A stretch of DNA of 64,000 bases from NCBI RefSeq assembly GCF_007004135.1, contig NZ_VJMG01000076.1, forward strand, positions 1 through 64,000, given 5' to 3'. Made by a program: the position numbers and the translations under genes. Every line of letters starts with the position of its first letter. Position 1 is the stretch's first letter. The notes beneath the pieces were generated by a model, which ran no database searches, was not told the DNA's origin, and saw nothing but the letters and a program-made list of their open reading frames with translations. Shown piece by piece: positions 43,622 through 51,855 of the stretch. The DNA is from Affinirhizobium straminoryzae (GTDB lineage Bacteria; Pseudomonadota; Alphaproteobacteria; Rhizobiales; Rhizobiaceae).

Positions 43622-44382
43622 TGGCGGCCCCGCTTCCCGAAAATATCCAGACCGCCGTGGTGACGGGCGGCGCACGCGGCCTTGGGGCCGAGATCGTACG
43701 CGCCCTCCACCGCGAAGGTTTCCGGGTCGTGATCACCGACATCGAGGCGGATGCGGGGGCATCGCTTACCTCCGAACTCGATCTCGCCGGCGAAACCGCC
43801 CTGACGGCAACGCTCGACGTCACAAGACCTGCCGATTTCCAGGAGGTTCTCGACAAATGCGTCGAGCGCTGGGGCTCGGTGGAAGTGCTGGTCAACAATG
43901 CCGCGCGCACGGCGGTCAAGCCGGTGCTCGACATCGACCCGGCCGATTTCAACGCCATCCTTGCCACCAATGCCGGCGGTACCTTTGCCGGCAGCCAGAT
44001 CTTCGGCCGGCATTTCAAGGAACGCGGCTATGGCCGCATCGTCAATCTGGCCTCGCTCGCTGGCCAGAACGGCGGCACGGCGACAGGCGCGCATTATGCC
44101 GCCTCCAAAGGCGCGATCCTGACGCTGACAAAAGTGTTCGCCCGCGATCTCGCCCCCTTCGGCGTGACCTGCAATGCAATCGCCCCCGGTCCGATGGACA
44201 CGCCCATGGTCCGCTCGGTGATCACGCCAGACAAGATGGCGGCGGCACTTGCCAATATCCCGGTCGGCCAATTGGGCGATCCGGTCTTCGTCGCCGAACT
44301 GGTGGCGCTCTTGGCCGGGCCGAAAGCATCCTTCGTCAATGGCGCCTGCTGGGACGTCAATGGCGGCATCTACATGCGGTGA
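43621..44382 (+). CDS. iacE: IacE-like short-chain dehydrogenase
   Basis: SDR family enzyme, 253 residues. The cofactor motif TGGARGLGAE (about 15-24), NNAA near 90 and the catalytic Tyr159-x3-Lys163 (HYAASKGA) with the preceding Ser in NLASL are intact. In described iac pathways IacE follows IacA and helps convert oxidised indoleacetate to dioxindole-3-acetate. The start overlaps the stop of iacD by one base. Upstream context makes a general 3-oxoacyl reductase role unlikely. Confidence 0.87.
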   Translation: MAAPLPENIQTAVVTGGARGLGAEIVRALHREGFRVVITDIEADAGASLTSELDLAGETALTATLDVTRPADFQEVLDKCVERWGSVEVLVNNAARTAVKPVLDIDPADFNAILATNAGGTFAGSQIFGRHFKERGYGRIVNLASLAGQNGGTATGAHYAASKGAILTLTKVFARDLAPFGVTCNAIAPGPMDTPMVRSVITPDKMAAALANIPVGQLGDPVFVAELVALLAGPKASFVNGACWDVNGGIYMR

Positions 44383-44392
44383 GGGGAGAGCC

Positions 44393-45361
44393 ATGGGCAC
44401 GAACACGCTGAAACTGAAAGTCGCCGAGCGCATCGAGGAGCCCGGCAACATCCTGCGCCTGCGGCTCGTCGAAGCCTCGGGCGCTGCGCTTCCGGCCTTC
44501 GAAGCCGGCGCGCATCTCGATCTGCACCTTCAGGATGGGTCGACGGATCTGTGGCGGCAGTATTCGCTCTGCTCCGATCCGGCAAAGTCAGAGGCTTACG
44601 AGATCGGCGTGTTGCGCGACCCGAAATCACGCGGCGGTTCCGTGGCCGTCCACAAGCTGGCACAAGTCGGCACCAGCTTCGACGTCGAGGGTCCGCGCAA
44701 CCACTTCCCACTGGAAGAGACGGCGGAAACCTCCGTCCTTCTCGGCGGCGGCATCGGGATTACGCCGATGCTCGCCATGGCGCAGCGCCTCCACGCACTG
44801 AACCGGGACTTCGTTCTGCATTACTGCACACGATCGCACGGCGTGACGGCCTTCAAGAACCTCATTGCCGCCGCCCCCTGGGCCGACAAGGTGGTCTTCC
44901 ATTTCGATGACCAGCCGGCAGAACAGCGGCTCGATCTCGCCCGCGACCTGCCGAAACCTGCTCCCGGCACGCATCTCTACGTTTGCGGCCCGCAGGGCTT
45001 CATGGACTGGGTGATCAACACGGCGGAAAGCGCCGGCCATGCGAGGGCGAACGTTCACCGCGAATATTTCTCGGCCGATGTCGACCAGTCCGGCGGCGGC
45101 TTCGAGGTCGTGGCGAAACGCTCCGGTGTCACAGTGCGCGTCGAGGCCGGCAACACGATCGCCAAGGCGCTCGCGGCCGCCGGCGTGAAGATCGAAGTGA
45201 AGTGCGAGGAGGGTGTCTGCGGCACCTGCGTCACCGACGTGCTCGAAGGCATACCCGACCATCGCGACAAGTTCCTCACCGACGAGGAACGCGAGGAATG
45301 CTCGATGATCTGCGCCTGCTGCTCGCGGGCTGCCACCCCCACCCTGGTACTGGATGTCTGA
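44393..45361 (+). CDS. iacF: IacF-like ferredoxin reductase (FNR plus 2Fe-2S)
   Basis: Phthalate-dioxygenase-reductase-type protein, 322 residues: FMN/FAD domain first (RQYSLCSDP near 55-63), NAD-binding domain (LLGGGIGITPMLAMA near 115-130; CGPQGFMD near 200) and a C-terminal plant-type 2Fe-2S domain with Cys271, Cys276, Cys279 and a fourth Cys near 305-312. It passes electrons from NADH to the IacCD Rieske oxygenase. A GGGGAGAG site precedes ATG 44393; iacG follows 2 bases after the stop. Confidence 0.9.
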   Translation: MGTNTLKLKVAERIEEPGNILRLRLVEASGAALPAFEAGAHLDLHLQDGSTDLWRQYSLCSDPAKSEAYEIGVLRDPKSRGGSVAVHKLAQVGTSFDVEGPRNHFPLEETAETSVLLGGGIGITPMLAMAQRLHALNRDFVLHYCTRSHGVTAFKNLIAAAPWADKVVFHFDDQPAEQRLDLARDLPKPAPGTHLYVCGPQGFMDWVINTAESAGHARANVHREYFSADVDQSGGGFEVVAKRSGVTVRVEAGNTIAKALAAAGVKIEVKCEEGVCGTCVTDVLEGIPDHRDKFLTDEEREECSMICACCSRAATPTLVLDV

Positions 45362-45363
45362 CC

Positions 45364-45876
45364 ATGACCCAAGAAGCCATGCCCCCTGTCCCTTCTCCGG
45401 AAGCGCTCGCCTTTCGCAACGGCATGAGCCGGCTCGGCGCGGCCGTCAACATCGTCACCACCGACGGCCCGGCGGGCCGCCATGGGCTGACCGTCTCGGC
45501 CGTCTGCTCAGTGACAGACCAGCCGCCGACGCTGCTCGTCTGCATCAACCGCAAGGCCTTTTCGCATGATGCCTTCGTGGAAAATGGCGCAATCTGCGTC
45601 AATGTCTTGAGCCCGGCGCATCAGGACCTGTCGCGTGCCTTCGCCCGATGGACCGGCGAGGACCGTTTCGCAACCACCGAGTGGTACACCAGGGCCACCG
45701 GTGCACCGGTTCTTGCAGATGCTGCAGTCGCCTTCGACTGCCGCATCGTCGATCGGCAGGCGCGCGGAACGCACAGCGTGTTCTTTTGCGAAGTGGACAC
45801 GACCGAAGTGGCAGAAGGACATGCGCACGGACTAGTCTGGTTCGACCGTGCCTTCCATCCGTTGGAAACACACTGA
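45364..45876 (+). CDS. iacG: IacG-like flavin reductase
   Basis: Flavin:NAD(P)H reductase of the FMN-binding split-barrel (HpaC-like) class, 170 residues. GAAVNIVTTDGPAGRHGLTVSAVCSV near residue 25-50 and the CINRKAFSHDAF and NVLSPAHQDLSRAFA segments are typical. It would supply reduced flavin to the IacA monooxygenase. Last gene of the operon and convergent with iacR, 14 bases between stops. Confidence 0.9.
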   Translation: MTQEAMPPVPSPEALAFRNGMSRLGAAVNIVTTDGPAGRHGLTVSAVCSVTDQPPTLLVCINRKAFSHDAFVENGAICVNVLSPAHQDLSRAFARWTGEDRFATTEWYTRATGAPVLADAAVAFDCRIVDRQARGTHSVFFCEVDTTEVAEGHAHGLVWFDRAFHPLETH

Positions 45877-45890
45877 CGATGAATGACGCC

Positions 45891-46373
45891 TCACGCCCCT
45901 TCGAGCTGCAGGAAGACCTTTTCGAGAAGGCCATTCAACTGCGCCAGTTCGTCGGGCGTGATGTTGACGAAGGACGCGGCGAACACCTGGTCCGCCTCCT
46001 TGCGGGCAAGGCGCCGCAACCGGTCTCCCTCCGGGGTCAGGCAGACTTCCGTCACTCGCCCGTCACTCGGCCGCACACGGGTGACGACCAGGCCGTCGGC
46101 AATCATGCGCTGCACGATCTTGGTGACTGTGTTCAGCTTGATGACGGCATAATCGGCGATTTCCGAGACGCTGAGATGCTCGTCCTCGTAGAGCGACATC
46201 AGCACCCGCCAGCGCGCCACATCGAGATCGAGCGGCTTCAGGCGGCGTTCCAGAACTTGGGAATAGCGCGCACTCACACGGGAAACCCAGTAGAACGGCC
46301 AGTCTTTCTTCATTCGCTTTTCTGCTGCTACGCCGATGTGGCCAGCGGCATCGGATGCTGGTTTCTCAAACAT
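45891..46373 (-). CDS. iacR: MarR family regulator, probable IacR
   Basis: Repressor of 160 residues with a winged helix-turn-helix (about 55-125; LSVSEIADYAVIKLNTVTKIVQRMIADGLV, then the wing RPSDGRVTEVCLT). MarR proteins named IacR or IadR control auxin degradation loci and respond to indole-3-acetate. The start at 46373 (MFEKPAS) is chosen because the upstream extension of the frame is low-complexity and has no domain. A strong palindrome lies 94 bases upstream. It is convergent with iacG, which fits membership of the iac cluster. Confidence 0.82.
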   Translation of the reverse strand: MFEKPASDAAGHIGVAAEKRMKKDWPFYWVSRVSARYSQVLERRLKPLDLDVARWRVLMSLYEDEHLSVSEIADYAVIKLNTVTKIVQRMIADGLVVTRVRPSDGRVTEVCLTPEGDRLRRLARKEADQVFAASFVNITPDELAQLNGLLEKVFLQLEGA

Positions 46374-46466
46374 GGTGTCTCGCGACTGTTGGGTCTTTTG
46401 GGTCTTGCGAACAAGCGTGGCGCAGATGCGGGAGGACTGCTTTGCGCCGTGTCGACCCAGAAGCCG

Positions 46467-46486
46467 ATAGTGGAAAATTCCACTAT
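46467..46486. promoter_or_regulatory. 20-base palindrome upstream of iacR, probable MarR operator
   Basis: ATAGTGGAA-AA-TTCCACTAT has perfect 9-base arms, as expected for MarR binding. It lies between iacR (start 46373) and the importer gene at 46813, so IacR could control itself and the importer. The rest of the 46374-46812 gap is AT-richer, carries the short palindrome TTCACGTGAA near 46645, and has no gene. Confidence 0.6.
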
Positions 46487-46812
46487 TCGCAACTGCCGCA
46501 CGCTCGCGGGCAATCGACGTTCCCGAAAGGGAAGGGACATTGCGCGATATGACGCGAGGGACGGATAAGTTTGAAATTGAACAAGAAACCGACGAGAAAC
46601 ACAGAAAATACTTGAAAAAGCGCAGGTCAAAAAGTAGCTTTTTCACGTGAATTTTCTCCCATAGGGCCGAAAGGCCAGACCATGCCATGGCGCTTTTCTG
46701 CACGAAAGCTGCCAACGGCGAAGCTTTGCCGGATGACTGACAGGGTGAACAAGGCTCGCGGCATCCGGAGATCCACGATCGATATCTCGATCATATCTTT
46801 GGGGAACGGAAC

Positions 46813-48051
46813 ATGAAAAATCTCAAATCTCTCCAGTCGTTGCTTGCCCGAGACGCGAAGCCGGTGGACCGCAGGCAGTTTCTCCGGCAAGGAGGCGGCG
46901 CCGTTGCTGCGGTTGCTGCACTGTCTGCATTTCCAGGCGGGTTCGTATCAAGGGCCCGCGCTGCAGATGGCGCAATCGTTGTCGGCTTTATTACCTCCAT
47001 GTCTGGAGCGGTGTCTTCGCTCGGGATCCCCTATGATCAGGGGATGAAGGCCGCGCTTGCCTTCAAGAGCCAGGTGGGCGGCAAATCCGTCAAGCTGATC
47101 GCACTCGACGATGCCTCCGATCCTACCAATGCGGCCGTTAACGCCCGCAAGCTGATCCAGGAGAACAATGTTGACGTGATCATTGGAACTGCGGGCTCTC
47201 CGGGATCCCTCGCCATTGCAACGGTCTGTGCCGAAACCAAGACGCCACTGATCTGCATTGCAAACGCTGACCCGCAGGGTGAACCCGGAGCCTGGACCGT
47301 TACCGTTCCGCAACCGGCACCGCTGATGATCGCCGGTGCGGTTGCACATATGAAGCAAACGGGGGTGAAGTCCGTGGGCTATATGGGCTTTGCCGATCCA
47401 TGGGGCGATCTGGTTTACAATGCGTTGATGCAATCCGGCCCCGAAGCGGGCATCAAGGTCACCTCCAACGAGCGTTACGCGCGCGCCGACACTTCGGTAA
47501 CGGGGCAGGCGTTGAAGGTTTTCGCGACGCGACCGGACGTCTTCATGGCAGGCGGATCGGGAACGCCCGGTGCACTGCCGTACCTTGCCCTGCGCGAGCG
47601 CGGTTACAAGGGACAGTTTTACGGCACGCCCGCCATCATCAATCCCGCCTTCGTCAAGGTTGGCGGTGCCGCCGTTGAAGGCCTGATCGCATCGACCGGC
47701 CCTGTTGTCGTTTTCGAACAGCTTCCGGACTCCAATCCAACCAAGGCCGTCTCTCGGGAATTTGCCAAGGCCTTGAAGGCAACCGTCCCCGATGCCGTGC
47801 CGAACGCCTTTTCCGGTTATTCCTTCGATGCCTGGGTGCTCTTCGTGGCGGCCGCCGAAATCGCCATCAAGACGGCTGAACCCGGAACAGCGCAGTTCAA
47901 GCTGGCGTTACGGGATGCGCTGACCAACGCGCACGACGTCGTCGGCTCGCACGGCGTCTACAATTTCAAGCCCGGCTCCCGTTACGGCAATGACGAACGA
48001 TCGCGGGTTCTCGTCAAACTGGAAAAGGGGGACTGGCAACTGATGTCCTGA
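46813..48051 (+). CDS. ABC transporter substrate-binding protein (LivK/aromatic-compound class)
   Basis: Periplasmic-binding protein of the branched-chain-amino-acid class (Peripla_BP_6), 412 residues, with a twin-arginine-like leader (VDRRQFLRQGGGAVAAVAAL, cleavage near ARA-AD). Body motifs VGFITSMSGAVSSLGIPYDQGMKAAL and VDVIIGTAGSPGSLA are standard. Members of this class often bind aromatic acids rather than amino acids. It heads an importer operon directly after the auxin cluster, so an aromatic acid such as indoleacetate is a reasonable but untested ligand. Confidence 0.88.
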   Translation: MKNLKSLQSLLARDAKPVDRRQFLRQGGGAVAAVAALSAFPGGFVSRARAADGAIVVGFITSMSGAVSSLGIPYDQGMKAALAFKSQVGGKSVKLIALDDASDPTNAAVNARKLIQENNVDVIIGTAGSPGSLAIATVCAETKTPLICIANADPQGEPGAWTVTVPQPAPLMIAGAVAHMKQTGVKSVGYMGFADPWGDLVYNALMQSGPEAGIKVTSNERYARADTSVTGQALKVFATRPDVFMAGGSGTPGALPYLALRERGYKGQFYGTPAIINPAFVKVGGAAVEGLIASTGPVVVFEQLPDSNPTKAVSREFAKALKATVPDAVPNAFSGYSFDAWVLFVAAAEIAIKTAEPGTAQFKLALRDALTNAHDVVGSHGVYNFKPGSRYGNDERSRVLVKLEKGDWQLMS

Positions 48052-48144
48052 AGCATGGATGCAGAGGCGGTGGGCGGAAAATGCCCACCGCATTTCACCG
48101 ATCCCTGGCCGGGATCGTCTGCCATCATGTTCAGGAGTATCAGG

Positions 48145-49200
48145 ATGTCTCTGGACATTATTCTCATTTTGCTGGTCGACGGGCTGTCGACCGGGGCGAT
48201 CTATCTGCTCGCGGGATTGGGCTTCGTGCTCGTCTTTTCCGTCACACGCGTCATCTTCATTCCCTCCGGCGACATCGCAGCCTTTGCGGCGCTGACGCTT
48301 GCTGCCTTCCAGGGCCGCACGGTTCCCGGCTCGATCTGGCTGGTTGCCGCCATGGCCGGTCTTGCCTGTCTGGCCGAATGCAGCACGCTGCTGCGCAACG
48401 GTGCGACCAGACGCATACCGAGAGCCCTTTTGCTCTATGGTGTCCTGCCGCTCATTCCCTGCGGCATCGGACTGGCAATCGCCAGACAGGACGTGCCTGA
48501 AGTGCTCCGGATTTTAACCACCATGGCCCTGATCCTGCCCATGGGCGTGCTGATCGACCGGCTGATGCTCCGGCCCCTGGCGGCGTCCTCCACTCTGATC
48601 CTCTTCATCGTTGCCATCGCGGCGCATTACCTGATCGCCGGTATCGGCCTGATCGCGTTCGGACCGGAGGGGGTTCGTACGACGCCAATCCTGGACGGTA
48701 TCATTTCACTGTCCGATAGCGTCGTGATCCCTGCCCAGCAGTTGCTGATGATGATCGTGGCACTGCTGCTGAGCCTCGTCTTCTATCTGTTCTTCGGGCG
48801 TTCCATGACCGGCAAGGCGCTGCGGGCAACGGCCTCGAACCGGGTCGGCGCGCGTCTCGTGGGCATCCGCCCGGAGAGGGCAGCCACCATGGCATACCTG
48901 ATCGCTTCGGGACTTGCCGCAATTGTCGGGATCCTGATCGCACCCGTGACGACCATGTATTACGATTCCGGCTTCATGATCGGGCTCAAAGCCTCTGTCG
49001 GGGCGATTATCGGCGGGATGGCGAGCTACCCCATCACTGCCATCGGTTCGGTCTTCGTCGGCGTGCTGGAGAGCTGGGCCTCGTTCCTTGCCAGCGATTA
49101 CAAGGAAATCATCATCTTCAGCGCGGTCATTCCCGTACTGATCTGGCGGTCGTTCAGTGTCCACCGCGACGGTGACGAAGAAATAGAGGAGTTTGCCTGA
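48145..49200 (+). CDS. ABC transporter permease (LivH-type)
   Basis: Inner-membrane subunit, 351 residues with eight or more hydrophobic helices; longer than LivH of E. coli because of an extra hydrophobic segment around residues 60-150. LVDGLSTGAIYLLAGLGFVLVF at the start and ATASNRVGARLVGIRPERAA near 235-255 are characteristic. ATG 48145 (MSLDIIL) has AGGAG 8 bases upstream; an earlier in-frame ATG at 48127 is less likely. The next gene starts 1 base after the stop. Confidence 0.88.
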   Translation: MSLDIILILLVDGLSTGAIYLLAGLGFVLVFSVTRVIFIPSGDIAAFAALTLAAFQGRTVPGSIWLVAAMAGLACLAECSTLLRNGATRRIPRALLLYGVLPLIPCGIGLAIARQDVPEVLRILTTMALILPMGVLIDRLMLRPLAASSTLILFIVAIAAHYLIAGIGLIAFGPEGVRTTPILDGIISLSDSVVIPAQQLLMMIVALLLSLVFYLFFGRSMTGKALRATASNRVGARLVGIRPERAATMAYLIASGLAAIVGILIAPVTTMYYDSGFMIGLKASVGAIIGGMASYPITAIGSVFVGVLESWASFLASDYKEIIIFSAVIPVLIWRSFSVHRDGDEEIEEFA

Positions 49201-49201
49201 C

Positions 49202-50962
49202 ATGATCAGTGCACGTCTGCTCTCCCTCATCGTGGTGGTTGTTCTGCTGGCTCTGCCTGTTGTCGGCTCGCCTTTCCTCGTCACGCTCATGAGCCATGTG
49301 GGCGTCAGTTCGCTCGTGGTGCTGGGCCTCGTCCTCCTGACCGGCATAGGTGGCATGATGTCATTTGGCCAGGCAGCCTTTGTGGGTATTGCCGCCTATA
49401 CCACGGGCTGGCTGACAACAGCGCTCGGCTGGTCGCCCTGGCTCGGCCTTGTTTTTGCCCTCGCGCTCACCGCTGTCAGTGCATTGGCCATCGGAGCGAT
49501 CACTCTCAGGCTCGGCGGGCATTTCCTGCCACTCTCGACGATTGCTTGGGGGCTCTCGATCTACTACCTGTTCGGCAACCTCGAGCCGCTCGGTCGCCAC
49601 AGCGGCCTCTTGAACATTCCGCCGATCACGCTCGGACCGGTGTCATTCATGTCCCAGATCGCGATGTATTATCTCATCTGGGTCGTCGTGCTTCTGGCAA
49701 CGCTCTTTAGTCTGAACCTGCTGGATTCCCGCGAGGGCCGGGCCCTGCGTCTCCTGCGCGGCGGGGCTCATCTGATGGGCAGCGTCGGCATGGACACCTT
49801 CGGCACACGTCTGCGCGTCTTTCTCATCGCCGGCATCTTTTCAGGTCTGGCGGGCTGGCTCTACGCGCATATGACGCGTTTCATCAGTCCGGCACCCTTT
49901 GATGTGAAGATTTCCATCGAATATCTGCTGATGGCGATGACCGGCGGTGCATCGCAGGTTGCCGGTGCGACCGTGGGCTCCGGCTTGATCGTACTGATCA
50001 AAAACTGGCTTCAGGATTTCCTGCCGCATCTGACGGATAATCCGGCGCAGCTTGAACAGGTCGCCTTCGCCCTGATGCTGCTTCTGATCTTGCGCTTTGC
50101 CGCAGGTGGCTTCATGCCGATGGTTCTCAAGCGTGTCAGAAGCACGCCCCGCACCGTCAAGGCAAATGTCGGCGGCCTGCCCACACGGCAATTGCCGCCC
50201 CGCGGAGAGCCGGTGCTGGAGGTCGAAGCCGTCGAGCGCCGCTTTGGTGGGCTTATTGCCGTCAATAAGGTGAGTTTCGATGTCAGGGCCGGCGAAATCG
50301 TCGGACTGATCGGCCCCAATGGCGCCGGTAAAAGCACGATGTTCAACCTGATCACGGGAACGCTCGCCGTCAGCAGCGGCACCGTACGGTTTCTTGGCAA
50401 GGACGCCAGCCGTCTTTCACAGCGCGAAATCGCCAGACTCGGCTGCGCGCGCACCTTCCAGCATGTGAAGTTGCGGCCAGGCATGACACTGCTCGACAAT
50501 GTGGTCAGCGGCACCTATCTGCGAACCGGCGCGGGCTACATCAAGGGCGGTCTCAGGCTCGACCGACTGGAAGAGGAACGCGCCCGTCACGAAGCCTTGT
50601 TGCGGCTCGGGCAGGTTGGCCTTGCCGACCGTGCCCATGATCTGGCTGGCGACCTCCCGCTCGGCCAGCAGCGCGTGCTCGAAATTGCACGCGCGCTGGC
50701 CCTTGATCCGGTGCTGTTGATCCTCGATGAGCCGGCAGCCGGCCTCCGCAAGAAAGAGAAGGACGCGCTCGCCACCCTCCTTCGCAAGCTGCGGCAGGAT
50801 GGCCTGACCATTCTCATCGTCGAACACGACATGGACTTCGTGATGAATCTCGTCGACCGGATCGTCGTCATGGTGTTCGGACAGAAGTTGCGGGAAGGTG
50901 ATCCAGCCACCATTCGCAAGGATCCCGCCGTCCAGGAAGCCTATCTCGGAGGTCTCGCATGA
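49202..50962 (+). CDS. Fused ABC permease (LivM) and ATPase (LivG)
   Basis: One 586-residue chain joins a LivM permease (about 1-310, with SFGQAAFVGIAAY near residue 56) to a LivG ATPase (about 335-585) through a short linker. The ATPase half has Walker A GPNGAGKST, signature region LPLGQQRVLEIARAL, Walker B LLILDEPAAGL and switch His IVEHDMDFVM. Such fusions occur in many alphaproteobacterial Liv-type importers. Start at ATG 49202 after GAGGAG. It overlaps the following LivF gene by 4 bases. Confidence 0.9.
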   Translation: MISARLLSLIVVVVLLALPVVGSPFLVTLMSHVGVSSLVVLGLVLLTGIGGMMSFGQAAFVGIAAYTTGWLTTALGWSPWLGLVFALALTAVSALAIGAITLRLGGHFLPLSTIAWGLSIYYLFGNLEPLGRHSGLLNIPPITLGPVSFMSQIAMYYLIWVVVLLATLFSLNLLDSREGRALRLLRGGAHLMGSVGMDTFGTRLRVFLIAGIFSGLAGWLYAHMTRFISPAPFDVKISIEYLLMAMTGGASQVAGATVGSGLIVLIKNWLQDFLPHLTDNPAQLEQVAFALMLLLILRFAAGGFMPMVLKRVRSTPRTVKANVGGLPTRQLPPRGEPVLEVEAVERRFGGLIAVNKVSFDVRAGEIVGLIGPNGAGKSTMFNLITGTLAVSSGTVRFLGKDASRLSQREIARLGCARTFQHVKLRPGMTLLDNVVSGTYLRTGAGYIKGGLRLDRLEEERARHEALLRLGQVGLADRAHDLAGDLPLGQQRVLEIARALALDPVLLILDEPAAGLRKKEKDALATLLRKLRQDGLTILIVEHDMDFVMNLVDRIVVMVFGQKLREGDPATIRKDPAVQEAYLGGLA

Positions 50963-51684
50963 GCAGCGTCTTGCTGGAACTGAACGACCTCCGCGTATCC
51001 TACGGAAAGGTGGAGGCGGTTCGCGGGATCCACCTTCGGCTGGAGGAGGGGCAGATCATCACCGTCATCGGGGCGAACGGCGCTGGCAAGACGACGCTTC
51101 TCTCCGCTGCAGCCGGTCTGCTGCCATCCGGCGGGCGGGCTAGTTACCGCGGGCAGGACCTCTTGCGGATGACCGTCGAAGACCGGGTGGAGCAGGGCTT
51201 CTGCCTTGTGCCCGAACAGCGTGCGCTGTTCGGCGACATGCCGGTCATCGACAATCTTCTGCTTGGCGCCTTTGTCCGACGCAGAGACAAGGCTTTCGTC
51301 AGGAAAAGTCTCGACAGCGTCTTCGAGCAATTTCCACGTCTGGCGGAGCGACAGACACAGCTGGCGCAAACCCTGTCCGGCGGCGAGCGACAGATGCTCG
51401 CCATCGGTCGGGCACTGATGGCACAACCGCGCCTGCTGCTGCTTGACGAGCCCAGTCTCGGCCTGGCACCGACCATCGTGCGCGATGTCCTGATGCGCGT
51501 CCGTGCATTGCGTGACCAGGGCGTGTCGATCCTGCTTGTGGAACAGAACGCGCGCGCGGCACTGGATGTCGCCGATTATGCCTATGTCATGGATACCGGC
51601 GAGTTTGTGCTGGAAGGTCCGGCATCAGGCATGGCGGCTGACCCTCGGGTCGTGGCAACCTATCTGGGCGGCGGTGTCGAATAG
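50959..51684 (+). CDS. ABC transporter ATP-binding protein (LivF-type)
   Basis: Second ATPase, 241 residues, with Walker A GANGAGKTT (about 37-45), signature LSGGERQML, Walker B LLLDEPSLGLAP and the switch region LVEQNARAAL; the Gln in place of His is normal for LivF. Starts in an ATGA overlap with the fused subunit and closes the importer operon, with a hairpin just behind. Confidence 0.93.
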   Translation: MSSVLLELNDLRVSYGKVEAVRGIHLRLEEGQIITVIGANGAGKTTLLSAAAGLLPSGGRASYRGQDLLRMTVEDRVEQGFCLVPEQRALFGDMPVIDNLLLGAFVRRRDKAFVRKSLDSVFEQFPRLAERQTQLAQTLSGGERQMLAIGRALMAQPRLLLLDEPSLGLAPTIVRDVLMRVRALRDQGVSILLVEQNARAALDVADYAYVMDTGEFVLEGPASGMAADPRVVATYLGGGVE

Positions 51685-51705
51685 GCTGCAATCGCGTATC
51701 ATGAG

Positions 51706-51734
51706 TCCGGCAGCGCTTAAAGGCGGCTGCCGGA
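51706..51734 (+). terminator. Hairpin after the Liv-type importer
   Basis: TCCGGCAGC-N11-GCTGCCGGA is a perfect 9-base-pair stem 22 bases after the LivF stop. No T-run follows. The rest of the gap to 51855 shows nothing else. Confidence 0.55.
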
Positions 51735-51855
51735 AATGCGAAAGCGCCCGGCAAGGTGTCCTGTCGGTCGCACATATCGAGCGCCAGAAGAAAATACTGT
51801 GGAACATGGGAAAAGAAGGCGCTCGCATGGCTGCAACAACTGGGAGGCATGAAAG

